Origin: Campylobacteraceae bacterium
GTDB taxonomy: Bacteria > Campylobacterota > Campylobacteria > Campylobacterales > Sulfurovaceae
Length of the DNA: 12,010 nt
NCBI GenBank assembly: GCA_027030605.1
Contig: JALVEV010000104.1
Span: forward strand, 1 to 12,010
Direction: 5' to 3'
Of this stretch, positions 6,300-12,010 are shown piece after piece (position 1 is the stretch's first letter; each line of letters opens with the position of its first letter). Below the pieces are notes generated by a model that did no database searches, was not told the DNA's origin, and saw nothing but the letters and a program-made list of their open reading frames with translations. Made by a program: the position numbers and the translations under genes.

Positions 6300-7823
6300 T
6301 TACCTTGCATATTGAATTTCGCGTTTTTCACGAATAACATTTACTTTAATTTCACCAGGGTATTGTACCTTATTCTCTATCTCTTTAGCAATCTCTTTAG
6401 ATAAAAGATAGACATTGGCATCATTAATTTTACCTGCATCAACAAAAACACGTATCTCTCTACCTGCATTGATAGCATAAGCGTCTATTACACCCTTTTT
6501 TGAAAGTGCTATCTCTTCTATATCTTTTACACGTTTAACAAAACTCTCAAGAACCTCTCTTCTCGCCCCTGGTCTTGTTGCACTAAGAACATCTGCAGCA
6601 CAAACAGCAGCAGACTCAACACCATCTGGCTCCTCATGTCCATGGTGAGCATAGATAGCATTGATGACTGTTGGGTGTTCACCATTTCTTTGACAAACCT
6701 CTACCCCTAAATCTACATGATTCCCACCTGTCTCTTGAGTAAGTGCTTTACCAATATCATGAAGAAGCCCTGCTCTTAATGCTAACTTCTCATCTCCATC
6801 CATCTCTGCTGCCATAATCGCTGCTAATTTTGCAACCTCTAAAGAGTGAGCTAAGGCATTTTGACCATAACTTGCACGATAACGCAAACGACCAATAAGT
6901 CGCATCAGCTCTTCGCTCATAGGAAGAAGTCCTAACTCTACTACAATATTTTCACCATCTTCTAAAATTTTCTGCTCAAACTCAGCTTCAACTTTAGCAT
7001 GAACCTCCTCAATTCGTCCAGGGTGAATACGCCCATCAGCAACCAAAAGTTCAATAGTTTTTGTAGCAATTGCTCTTCGATAAAGGTTAAAATTACTTAC
7101 AATAATAACTCCAGGAGTCTCATCAATAATAATATCTACCCCTAAAAGTTGCTCTAAGCTCTTAATATTACGTCCCTCTTTACCAATAATCCGACCCTTA
7201 TGTTCATCACTTGGTAGATTAATAATATTCATAAGACGTTCACCTGCAAATTCTCCTGAATAACGGGTAACTGCCTGAGCTAAAATATAGTCTGCTCTTC
7301 TCTTTGCCTCAGCATGAGCCTCTTTTTCATAACGTTTCATTGTTAAAGCAAACTCTAATTTTGACTCATCACGAAGTTCATCTAAAAGATATTTTTTTGC
7401 TTCATCTTTTGTCATAGAGGCACTCTTTTCAAGAAGTTGAATAGTCTTTTCAATCTCAGAGTGTTTTTGCTCCTCTAGTGACTCTAAAACTTTCTCTTTT
7501 TTCTCTAAGTTTTTTCGAATTTTAAAAAGCTCTTTCTCTTTTTTTCGTAACGATTTTCGCTCTAAATCTAGTTCTGTTTTTTGCTTAATTAACTCTAACT
7601 CTTTATCTTGAAATTTTTTATCTAAAGAGACCGCTTCTTCTTTTATCTTAACTTCGGCTTCATGTAATAAGTGTTCAGCCTCATACTCAATAGCTGATGC
7701 TTTTGCTTTTGCTTCACTCTCTAAATGGTGAAACTGCTTTTTGTTAGCATTTTTCATTAAAAGATAGGTCATACCTATCCCAAAAAGAGTCGCAAGTATA
7801 AATAGTAATATATGTTCAGTCAT
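6300..7823 (-). CDS. rny: Ribonuclease Y
   Basis: Membrane-anchored endoribonuclease that initiates mRNA decay, 507 aa (B. subtilis 520). Domains in order: an N-terminal membrane anchor (4-22), a long Lys/Glu-rich coiled coil (about 30-175), a KH RNA-binding domain with GRIIGKEGRN (210-219), and a metal-dependent HD domain with His326 (AHSLEVAKLAA), His355-Asp356 (GLLHDIGKA), His393-His394 (AHHGHEEPDG) and Asp411 (CAADVLSATRPGARRE). The C-terminus ends PGEIKVNVIREKREIQYAR, as is typical. A strong AAGGAG lies five bases before the ATG, inside an inverted repeat that could mask it. The gene sits 21 bases after the 5-FCL stop and overlaps nothing downstream. Identity is secure. Confidence 0.97.
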   Translation of the reverse strand: MTEHILLFILATLFGIGMTYLLMKNANKKQFHHLESEAKAKASAIEYEAEHLLHEAEVKIKEEAVSLDKKFQDKELELIKQKTELDLERKSLRKKEKELFKIRKNLEKKEKVLESLEEQKHSEIEKTIQLLEKSASMTKDEAKKYLLDELRDESKLEFALTMKRYEKEAHAEAKRRADYILAQAVTRYSGEFAGERLMNIINLPSDEHKGRIIGKEGRNIKSLEQLLGVDIIIDETPGVIIVSNFNLYRRAIATKTIELLVADGRIHPGRIEEVHAKVEAEFEQKILEDGENIVVELGLLPMSEELMRLIGRLRYRASYGQNALAHSLEVAKLAAIMAAEMDGDEKLALRAGLLHDIGKALTQETGGNHVDLGVEVCQRNGEHPTVINAIYAHHGHEEPDGVESAAVCAADVLSATRPGARREVLESFVKRVKDIEEIALSKKGVIDAYAINAGREIRVFVDAGKINDANVYLLSKEIAKEIENKVQYPGEIKVNVIREKREIQYAR

Positions 7824-7828
7824 TTTTT

Positions 7829-7842
7829 CTCCTTCTAAGGAG
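7829..7842 (-). promoter_or_regulatory. rny ribosome binding site inside an inverted repeat
   Basis: On the minus strand CTCCTT-AG-AAGGAG is a perfect inverted repeat. Its 3' arm is the rny Shine-Dalgarno sequence (7834-7829), five bases from ATG 7823. The 5' arm also pairs with AAGG just upstream (AAGGCTCCTT, 7846-7837), an alternative that would free the Shine-Dalgarno. A ribosome stopping at the 5-FCL TAA (7847-7845) would cover the 5' arm. Confidence 0.5.
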
Positions 7843-7844
7843 CC

Positions 7845-8408
7845 TTAAATCCTTAATTTTCTTTCAAAAACACTATTTTTAGGTGTTATATAAAAATCTC
7901 CCTTAACATCATGCTCATCTGTAATAATCTCAGATGAAACACAATATTCTCGACCTACAAATAAAATCTTACTAATTTTTTGGCCATTTTTTTCAAAAAA
8001 TCTATCATAGAATCCTTTACCAAATCCCACCCTTCGTAAAGTTCTATCTGTCCCAATTATAGGGACTATTGCTAAATCTATTTTATGCTTATATCTATTT
8101 GAATTCTTGGGTTCTTTTACACCAAATTGTTTTTTCTTTAAAGGCAGTCTGTATTTTACCAAGCTAAAGCTTTCACCTTCCATAAACGGTATTAAAACTA
8201 CTTTCTTCTCTTTTCTTAATTGCTTAATTAAATCACTAATATTAATCTCTATTCTTAATGGAATATACAGCATTATAGAGTGAGCTTTTATTTTTTGAAT
8301 ATATGAGTAAAGTCTCTTATTTATTAATTTATTATGCTTATAACTATTAACTTTCTTTCTACGTTTTGCTCTTTCTATACACATTTTTCTAAAAGTTGTT
8401 TTATCCAT
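7845..8408 (-). CDS. 5-formyltetrahydrofolate cyclo-ligase
   Basis: Cytoplasmic ATP-dependent enzyme that converts 5-formyl-THF to 5,10-methenyl-THF, returning the stable folate form to one-carbon metabolism. At 187 aa it has the usual length. The family signature RVGFGKGFYDRF (126-137) matches the (R)xGxGxGxYDR ATP and substrate loop. Other family features are YIPLRIEIN (48-56), VLIPFMEG (71-78), FGVKEP (95-100), DLAIVPIIG (111-119) and the C-terminal DVKGDFYITP. The N-terminus is unusually rich in Lys and Arg. There is no Shine-Dalgarno sequence before ATG 8408, and a possible -10 at 8423-8418 would put the transcript start only a few bases upstream. It heads the rny-ppi-cmoB cluster and diverges from the thioredoxin-fold lipoprotein. 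In E. coli this family is ygfA; I leave the symbol blank. Confidence 0.92.
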   Translation of the reverse strand: MDKTTFRKMCIERAKRRKKVNSYKHNKLINKRLYSYIQKIKAHSIMLYIPLRIEINISDLIKQLRKEKKVVLIPFMEGESFSLVKYRLPLKKKQFGVKEPKNSNRYKHKIDLAIVPIIGTDRTLRRVGFGKGFYDRFFEKNGQKISKILFVGREYCVSSEIITDEHDVKGDFYITPKNSVFERKLRI

Positions 8409-8417
8409 ATCATCTGC

Positions 8418-8423
8418 TTTATA
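8418..8423 (-). promoter_or_regulatory. Candidate -10 for the 5-FCL to cmoB cluster
   Basis: TATAAA on the minus strand, ten bases before ATG 8408, would give a nearly leaderless transcript. TTATAT at 8437-8432 on the same strand is a weaker alternative that overlaps the plus-strand promoter. Confidence 0.3.
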
Positions 8424-8429
8424 TTTTTT

Positions 8430-8438
8430 TGATATAAT
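8430..8438 (+). promoter_or_regulatory. Extended -10 promoter for the thioredoxin lipoprotein and ftsY
   Basis: TGATATAAT is a perfect TGnTATAAT extended -10, preceded by a T-run (8424-8430) as in Campylobacterota sigma-70 promoters. It predicts a start near 8445 and a leader of about 29 bases. CTTAGA occurs twice in that leader (8451-8456 and 8468-8473). Confidence 0.7.
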
Positions 8439-8473
8439 CCCTAAAAATTACTTAGAAAAGACCCTATCTTAGA

Positions 8474-9121
8474 ATGAAAAAAACATTATATTTATTATTA
8501 ATCACTTCTCTTTTTGTCTCATGTGATAATAACAAAGATTCAAATCACATAAAATCTGATGAAAAAAAGATGACTATTCAAGATGAACCAAACAAGATTA
8601 TTCAAAAAGTAGTCCCAAAAAAGACTTCTACTCCAAAAAGTATCCCCAAAGAGTATAAGTTTCTTTTTCATGATTTAGATAATCACTCAACAACATTAGA
8701 GATAAAAGATGATATTTACCACTTTTCAAATATTAAGCAACCTATTGTAATGATTGCCTTTTTTGCAACATGGTGTCCACCTTGTCGAGGACAGATTCCA
8801 CACCTAAGTAGTTTACAAAAAAAATTTAAAAAGCATCTTTTTATTCTCTCAACTCTGGTTCATGATGATATATCTGATGAGAAGTTAAAAAAATTTATTA
8901 TTGCACAGAAGGTAAGATTTTTTATTGCAACAGGAGAGAAAGAGAATCTTAAGTTTGCAGATTTTATTACCCCAAAACTAGGTCTCTCTAAAGAGTCTCC
9001 TCTACCCTTAATGATTCTTTTTGTCAAGGGAAAATATTTTACACATTACGAAGGTATGATGCCTGAAGAGATGATAGAGAGTGACATAAAACAAGCTCTT
9101 AAAAAACATAAATTAAAATAA
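8474..9121 (+). CDS. TlpA-like thioredoxin-fold lipoprotein
   Basis: Envelope thiol-disulfide oxidoreductase, 215 aa. A lipoprotein signal ends at FVSC (lipidated Cys17). A Lys/Pro-rich linker (18-60) leads to a thioredoxin domain (about 61-213) with the active site AFFATWCPPCRGQIPHL (95-111, redox pair Cys101 and Cys104) and a cis-proline in SPLPLMILF (Pro178). The CPPC motif and short domain fit TlpA/ResA-type reductases that act on cytochrome c maturation or other exported thiols, but the partner is not shown here. No good Shine-Dalgarno sequence precedes ATG 8474; the leader is A-rich. FtsY begins eight bases after its stop, and the SD of ftsY overlaps this stop codon. The same neighbour pair is present, as I recall, in C. 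jejuni. Confidence 0.92.
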   Translation: MKKTLYLLLITSLFVSCDNNKDSNHIKSDEKKMTIQDEPNKIIQKVVPKKTSTPKSIPKEYKFLFHDLDNHSTTLEIKDDIYHFSNIKQPIVMIAFFATWCPPCRGQIPHLSSLQKKFKKHLFILSTLVHDDISDEKLKKFIIAQKVRFFIATGEKENLKFADFITPKLGLSKESPLPLMILFVKGKYFTHYEGMMPEEMIESDIKQALKKHKLK

Positions 9122-9129
9122 GGTCAAAA

Positions 9130-9999
9130 ATGTTTAATATACTAAAAAAAGTTTTTACAAAAACCAATAATGCTATCAAGGAAGTAGCTGTTGAGAAGAA
9201 GAGTAAGATTACACAAGATGAGTTTGAAGAGATTCTTCTTGAAGCTGATGTCAACTATGAACTTATTGAAAAGTTGTTAGAGGATTTACCAAAAACAATT
9301 ACCAGAATTCAAGCCTATAATGCTCTTATTTCTGTCTTTCAATATAAGGTAGATTGGAAAGATAATTTAGAAGTTTCTCCTTTTGTTGAGATGATTATTG
9401 GTGTAAATGGTGCAGGAAAAACAACAACTATTGCAAAATTAGCTCGTCATCTTAAAAAAGAGGATAAAACAGTACTCTTAGGTGCGGCCGATACATTCCG
9501 TGCAGCTGCAATAGAACAACTAACACGTTGGGCAAAGAGACTCGATGTTCCTATTGTATCAACTAGACAAGGTCATGACCCATCTGCTGTTGTCTTTGAT
9601 ACCATTGCCTCTGCAAAAGCAAAAAATATTGACCATGTACTTATAGATACAGCAGGAAGACTACACACACAGACCAATCTAGCAGAAGAGCTAAAAAAGA
9701 TGGTTCGTATTGCAAATAAAGCAATGCCCGAAGCTCCACACCGAAAAATGCTCATTTTAGACGGTACTCAAGGTAGCTCTAGCATCAATCAAGCTAAAAT
9801 CTTTAACGAAATGATAGGAATAGATGGTATAATAATTACTAAGTTAGACGGAACTGCAAAAGGTGGTTCTGTTTTATCTATTGCACATGAGCTTAAGATG
9901 CCTATCTATTTTATAGGAACAGGTGAACAGCCTGATGACCTCATAAGATTTAAGGCTAATGATTATGTCAATACAATTTTAGATGAGATTTTCATCTAA
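9130..9999 (+). CDS. ftsY: Signal recognition particle receptor FtsY
   Basis: SRP-type GTPase that docks the signal recognition particle with nascent membrane proteins at the inner membrane. At 289 aa it has the short N-G core without the long acidic A domain of E. coli FtsY (497 aa). The N domain helices span 1-80. G-domain motifs are GVNGAGKTTT (91-100), DTFRAAAIEQL (121-131), DTAGR (173-177), TKLDGTAKGG (237-246) and FIGTGEQPDDL (261-271). The motif before the interface helix reads LDGTQGSSSINQAKIFNE rather than LDATTGQNA, which I believe is usual in this phylum. AGG overlapping the upstream stop gives the ribosome site for ATG 9130. The N-terminal LKKVFTKTNNAIK could be a membrane-binding amphipathic helix. 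Confidence 0.97.
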   Translation: MFNILKKVFTKTNNAIKEVAVEKKSKITQDEFEEILLEADVNYELIEKLLEDLPKTITRIQAYNALISVFQYKVDWKDNLEVSPFVEMIIGVNGAGKTTTIAKLARHLKKEDKTVLLGAADTFRAAAIEQLTRWAKRLDVPIVSTRQGHDPSAVVFDTIASAKAKNIDHVLIDTAGRLHTQTNLAEELKKMVRIANKAMPEAPHRKMLILDGTQGSSSINQAKIFNEMIGIDGIIITKLDGTAKGGSVLSIAHELKMPIYFIGTGEQPDDLIRFKANDYVNTILDEIFI

Positions 10000-10016
10000 A
10001 CCATTTTCTCTTTTTT
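9978..10016 (+). terminator. Stop-codon hairpin with T-rich tail after ftsY
   Basis: TTTAGATGA (9978-9986) and TCATCTAAA (9992-10000) form a perfect 9-bp stem with loop GATTT; the ftsY TAA lies in the right arm. CCATTTTCTCTTTTTT follows, so the U-rich run starts three bases past the stem and is interrupted. Partial termination or attenuation before the next gene is plausible. Confidence 0.4.
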
Positions 10017-10022
10017 AGGAGG
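10017..10022 (+). promoter_or_regulatory. Consensus Shine-Dalgarno AGGAGG for the 358-aa gene
   Basis: AGGAGG lies five bases before ATG 10028. It is the only full AGGAGG I found next to a start in the window, and suggests efficient initiation independent of ftsY translation. Confidence 0.75.
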
Positions 10023-10027
10023 CTTAA

Positions 10028-11104
10028 ATGCTTAAACTATTTACGCCTGTTTTTATACTGCTCTTAACTATAGGTTCGCTACTTATACTCCAAGAGCGAA
10101 AAGTGTTTGACTATAGCACTCTAGTCCATATTGACCCTATTCCCCATACAGAAAAGCTTGTTGTAGAGGAGAGGTATGCCGAAGCAGAGGAGTATCTCTC
10201 TTTCTTTATGAATGAGCCTTATGTTAAAGAGAACCCAAAGGCACAACTACTACTAAAGCTTATTCAAAAGAAACGTGACTCCTCTGAATATAAGACTGAA
10301 AAGTTTATAGAGGGTATTGTAAAGGGAGAGAGCGATGAAGATATTGGACGTATCTCTGCTATTGCTTCTGACTTCTTAGTTATTGGTGATATTCGTGACC
10401 TATCAATTCAAGGAGCAAACTATGCCAACGGAAAAGAGGTAGACAATCTCATTGTTGCTCTCTCTTCCTTAGGACTTTTGGCTACAGCAACAACGGTATA
10501 TAGTGCAGGAGCAACAGCCCCTGTTAAAACCTCTATCTCTGTTTTAAAGTATGGTAAAAAGGTAAACAAAATACCTCTTTGGTTACAAGAGAAGATTATA
10601 AGGTATGCCAAGGTAGCTAAAGAGACAAAATCATTAGATAAGGTAAACACCCTACTTCAACCTATCTCTAAACTCTATAATAAAGTTGGTCTAAATCAAA
10701 CACTAAATCTTTTAAAAATAAGTAAAAATAGTAAAGAGCTTAAAGCCTTAGCAAACTTCTCTTCACGTTTTGGAAAAAAGAGTCCTGTTCTGCTACTAGC
10801 TACCAACAACAGAGCCTTACACTATGCTACTGCTATGCCCAATGTATCAACTAAAAGTTTTATTCATGCTTCAACCTATGGAGAAGATGGCTTAAAGGGA
10901 TTAAAAAAGTTAGGAGAGGCAAAGTTTATGAAGCGTGTTGGGTTTTATGCTAACTTAAGCAAGACAACCTATAAAGGCAATCTTAATTCACTTTTTAACT
11001 ATCTGCTAAAAAATATTCCAAACTCAATATTATATGGAATTGTATTTTTAGGGCTTTTTTACTTTATTTCGAAGTTCTTTTCCCTAGTGAAGAAACGAAC
11101 TTAA
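10028..11104 (+). CDS. Unrecognised membrane-anchored protein with terminal helices
   Basis: I do not recognise this 358-aa protein and assign no function. It has an N-terminal hydrophobic segment (5-21) that could be an anchor or uncleaved signal. An acidic helical stretch resembling a TPR-type helix pair (44-82, ERYAEAEEYLSFFM) follows. Next is a conserved-looking block ASDFLVIGDIRDL (113-125) and a Gly/Ala/Thr-rich hydrophobic region (139-162), then a long Lys- and Leu-rich helical middle (170-245). A C-terminal membrane helix (332-351) is followed by KKRT. The lysine-rich tail suggests that the C-terminus is cytoplasmic and the bulk periplasmic. It follows ftsY by 28 bases but behind a possible terminator, and lies directly upstream of a hydrogenase-protease remnant. 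It may therefore belong with that lost module rather than with ftsY. A perfect Shine-Dalgarno supports real expression. Confidence 0.8.
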   Translation: MLKLFTPVFILLLTIGSLLILQERKVFDYSTLVHIDPIPHTEKLVVEERYAEAEEYLSFFMNEPYVKENPKAQLLLKLIQKKRDSSEYKTEKFIEGIVKGESDEDIGRISAIASDFLVIGDIRDLSIQGANYANGKEVDNLIVALSSLGLLATATTVYSAGATAPVKTSISVLKYGKKVNKIPLWLQEKIIRYAKVAKETKSLDKVNTLLQPISKLYNKVGLNQTLNLLKISKNSKELKALANFSSRFGKKSPVLLLATNNRALHYATAMPNVSTKSFIHASTYGEDGLKGLKKLGEAKFMKRVGFYANLSKTTYKGNLNSLFNYLLKNIPNSILYGIVFLGLFYFISKFFSLVKKRT

Positions 11105-11109
11105 GCTGT

Positions 11110-11118
11110 TGATATAAA
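11110..11118 (+). promoter_or_regulatory. Extended -10 upstream of the protease remnant
   Basis: TGATATAAA fits TGnTATAAT with one mismatch, and is six bases past the previous stop. It may be the old promoter of the degraded protease gene and could still feed surE through a leader of about 170 bases. Confidence 0.35.
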
Positions 11119-11135
11119 CTATTAGAAAAACCAAA

Positions 11136-11270
11136 ATGAAAATAATAGGCATAGGAAACGTACTAGAAAACGATGATAGCTTAGGTATTTACGCCTCAAC
11201 CTACCTTCAAAGAAACTACACCTTTACTCCAAATATACAAATTACAGTAAAATAATTGTTGATGGTTAAC
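11136..11270 (+). pseudogene. N-terminal remnant of a [NiFe]-hydrogenase maturation protease (HyaD/HybD/HupD type)
   Basis: From ATG 11136 a 39-codon frame starts MKIIGIGNVLENDDSLGIYA, which matches the N-terminus of peptidase family M52 (pattern ILGIGNxLxxDDGxGV). It goes on with STYLQRNYTFTPNIQITVK and stops at TAA 11253-11255. In another frame at the same point (11250-11270) the DNA reads K-I-I-V-D-G then stop, and IVDGG is the next conserved motif of the family. So the gene has a frameshift near 11250 and a stop right after VDG, and everything beyond, including the later metal-binding Asp and His region, is gone. M52 proteases are about 150-180 aa and clip the C-terminus of the hydrogenase large subunit after nickel insertion. 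No hydrogenase genes are in the window. A retained short peptide is possible but unlikely. Confidence 0.72.
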
Positions 11271-11288
11271 TTTAATCTAAAATAGAAT
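11259..11288 (+). promoter_or_regulatory. Candidate surE promoter inside the protease remnant
   Basis: TTGATG (11259-11264), an 18-base spacer and TAGAAT (11283-11288) resemble a sigma-70 promoter. The predicted start near 11295 is only about four bases before the surE ATG at 11299, implying a leaderless or nearly leaderless message. No Shine-Dalgarno sequence precedes that ATG, which fits. Confidence 0.4.
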
Positions 11289-11298
11289 ACTATTCCTC

Positions 11299-12010
11299 AT
11301 GAAAAAAATCCTAATAACAAATGACGACGGCTTCGACTCCCCTGCTCTTTTAGCTTTGGTTGAGTCTCTAAAACCTATAGCAGAAGTAATCACAGTTGCC
11401 CCAACTTTAGAAAAATCGGCTTGTGGACACTCACTTACACTTACCAAACCTCTAAGATTTGTAGAACTAAAACCCAATTTTTATAAACTAGATGATGGAA
11501 CACCAACGGACTGTGTCTTTTTAGCTCTACATAAAATCTATAAAGATGACTACCCTGACTTAGTTATTTCAGGCATAAACATTGGTGCAAATATGGGTGA
11601 GGACATCACCTACTCAGGAACAGCTAGTGGAGCAATGGAGGCTGTACTACAAGGTGTTCCTGCCATTGCTGTCTCTCAAGATTTTTCTGATGATATGAGA
11701 GAGAAAGAGGGGTTTGACTACAGACTAGCTACCCAAACAGTAGTAACTTTAGTTGAAAAAATCTTTAATGGCTCTTTTCCTCTTGGTCCAAGAAAGTTTT
11801 TAAATGTAAATGTTCCTGCTCTTACCCCAAGTGAGTCAAAAGGTTTTAAAATAACCAAAACAGGAAGCCGAGTCTACACAAATGACGCAGACTCCCACTT
11901 TAACCCAAGAGGTCAAGAGTACTTTTGGATAGGTTTGGTTAACCATGAGTGGAGAGAAACAGAGGGTCAAATGAGCGATGTTCAGGCTGTAAAGAGTGGG
12001 TATGTTTCTA
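11299..12010 (+). CDS. surE: 5'/3'-nucleotidase SurE (3' end outside window)
   Basis: Cytoplasmic metal-dependent phosphatase that removes 5'- or 3'-phosphates from nucleoside monophosphates, linked in other bacteria to stationary-phase survival. It was translated by hand from ATG 11299, and 237 codons are visible. Signatures are KILITNDDGFDSP (3-15, metal ligands Asp9 and Asp10), SACGHSLTL (40-48, Ser40 a ligand position), DGTPTDCV (66-73), SGINIGANMGEDITYSGTAS (91-110, Asn93 a ligand) and GVPAIAVS (119-126). The family is about 250-265 aa, so some 15-30 residues lie beyond the edge. There is no Shine-Dalgarno sequence; initiation may be leaderless from the promoter at 11259-11288. It is separated from the upstream membrane protein by the hydrogenase-protease remnant. 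Confidence 0.96.
   Translation, partial: MKKILITNDDGFDSPALLALVESLKPIAEVITVAPTLEKSACGHSLTLTKPLRFVELKPNFYKLDDGTPTDCVFLALHKIYKDDYPDLVISGINIGANMGEDITYSGTASGAMEAVLQGVPAIAVSQDFSDDMREKEGFDYRLATQTVVTLVEKIFNGSFPLGPRKFLNVNVPALTPSESKGFKITKTGSRVYTNDADSHFNPRGQEYFWIGLVNHEWRETEGQMSDVQAVKSGYVS

Noticed and set aside
6296..6340. Upstream in-frame start for the 99-aa protein
   Set aside because: Would overlap rny by 41 bases with no ribosome site, while ATG 6295 has AAGG at good spacing.
9573..9755. Minus-strand open frame inside ftsY
   Set aside because: Shadow of the highly conserved GTPase domain.
10420..10650. Minus-strand open frame inside the 358-aa gene
   Set aside because: No ribosome site; the plus frame has a consensus Shine-Dalgarno and coherent membrane topology.
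11072..11102. AAGTTC/GAACTT inverted repeat at the end of the 358-aa gene
   Set aside because: Six base pairs with a 19-base loop and no T-run after it; not convincing as a terminator.
11277..11477. Minus-strand open frame over surE
   Set aside because: Antisense to the conserved SurE metal-site region.
1..12010. CRISPR array, tRNA/rRNA genes, insertion sequences, riboswitches, toxin-antitoxin pair or defence system
   Set aside because: No regular direct repeats, no cloverleaf or rRNA sequence recognised, no transposase, and no recognisable toxin, nuclease-effector or antitoxin gene among the coding regions.

Overview
The window is AT-rich, densely packed bacterial chromosome. It most likely comes from a free-living member of the Campylobacterota (a Sulfurimonas, Sulfurovum or Arcobacter type relative). 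Three things point there: an HsrA/CosR-like atypical OmpR-type regulator whose DNA-binding domain resembles the one known from Helicobacter and Campylobacter; the order 5-formyl-THF cyclo-ligase and RNase Y next to a divergent thioredoxin-fold lipoprotein and ftsY, which as I recall is also found in Campylobacter jejuni; and promoters that show a good TATAAT but no convincing -35 box. No rRNA, tRNA, CRISPR array, insertion sequence or phage gene was seen. No stretch over 300 bases lacks a gene.

Layout. (1) 1-2008, minus strand: a DegT-family aminotransferase homologue followed by lpxK (lipid A 4'-kinase, cut by the left edge), read from a TATAAT promoter at 2041-2046. (2) 2149-3613: a ferritin-like DUF455 protein (minus) diverges from a metallo-beta-lactamase-fold hydrolase (plus), with overlapping -10 elements between them. 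(3) 3610-4287, minus: the HsrA-like response regulator, convergent with the hydrolase. Their stop codons overlap inside the loop of a perfect hairpin. (4) 4471-8408, minus: a tight five-gene cluster in the order 5-FCL, rny, a small unknown protein, a lipoprotein cyclophilin, and cmoB. (5) 8474-11104, plus: a TlpA-like thioredoxin lipoprotein, ftsY, and an unrecognised 358-residue membrane-anchored protein. (6) 11136-11270: the degraded 5' end of a [NiFe]-hydrogenase maturation protease gene. (7) 11299-12010: surE, cut by the right edge.

Most of this is housekeeping: lipid A synthesis, folate salvage, mRNA decay, tRNA wobble modification, membrane protein targeting, and envelope folding and redox. 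I see no complete new defence or mobile system. The points most worth a second look are the DegT protein without its PLP lysine, the hydrogenase-protease remnant beside an unknown membrane protein, the hairpin that makes two convergent proteins share their last three residues, a regulator with a degenerate receiver domain, and a hairpin that could mask the RNase Y ribosome binding site.
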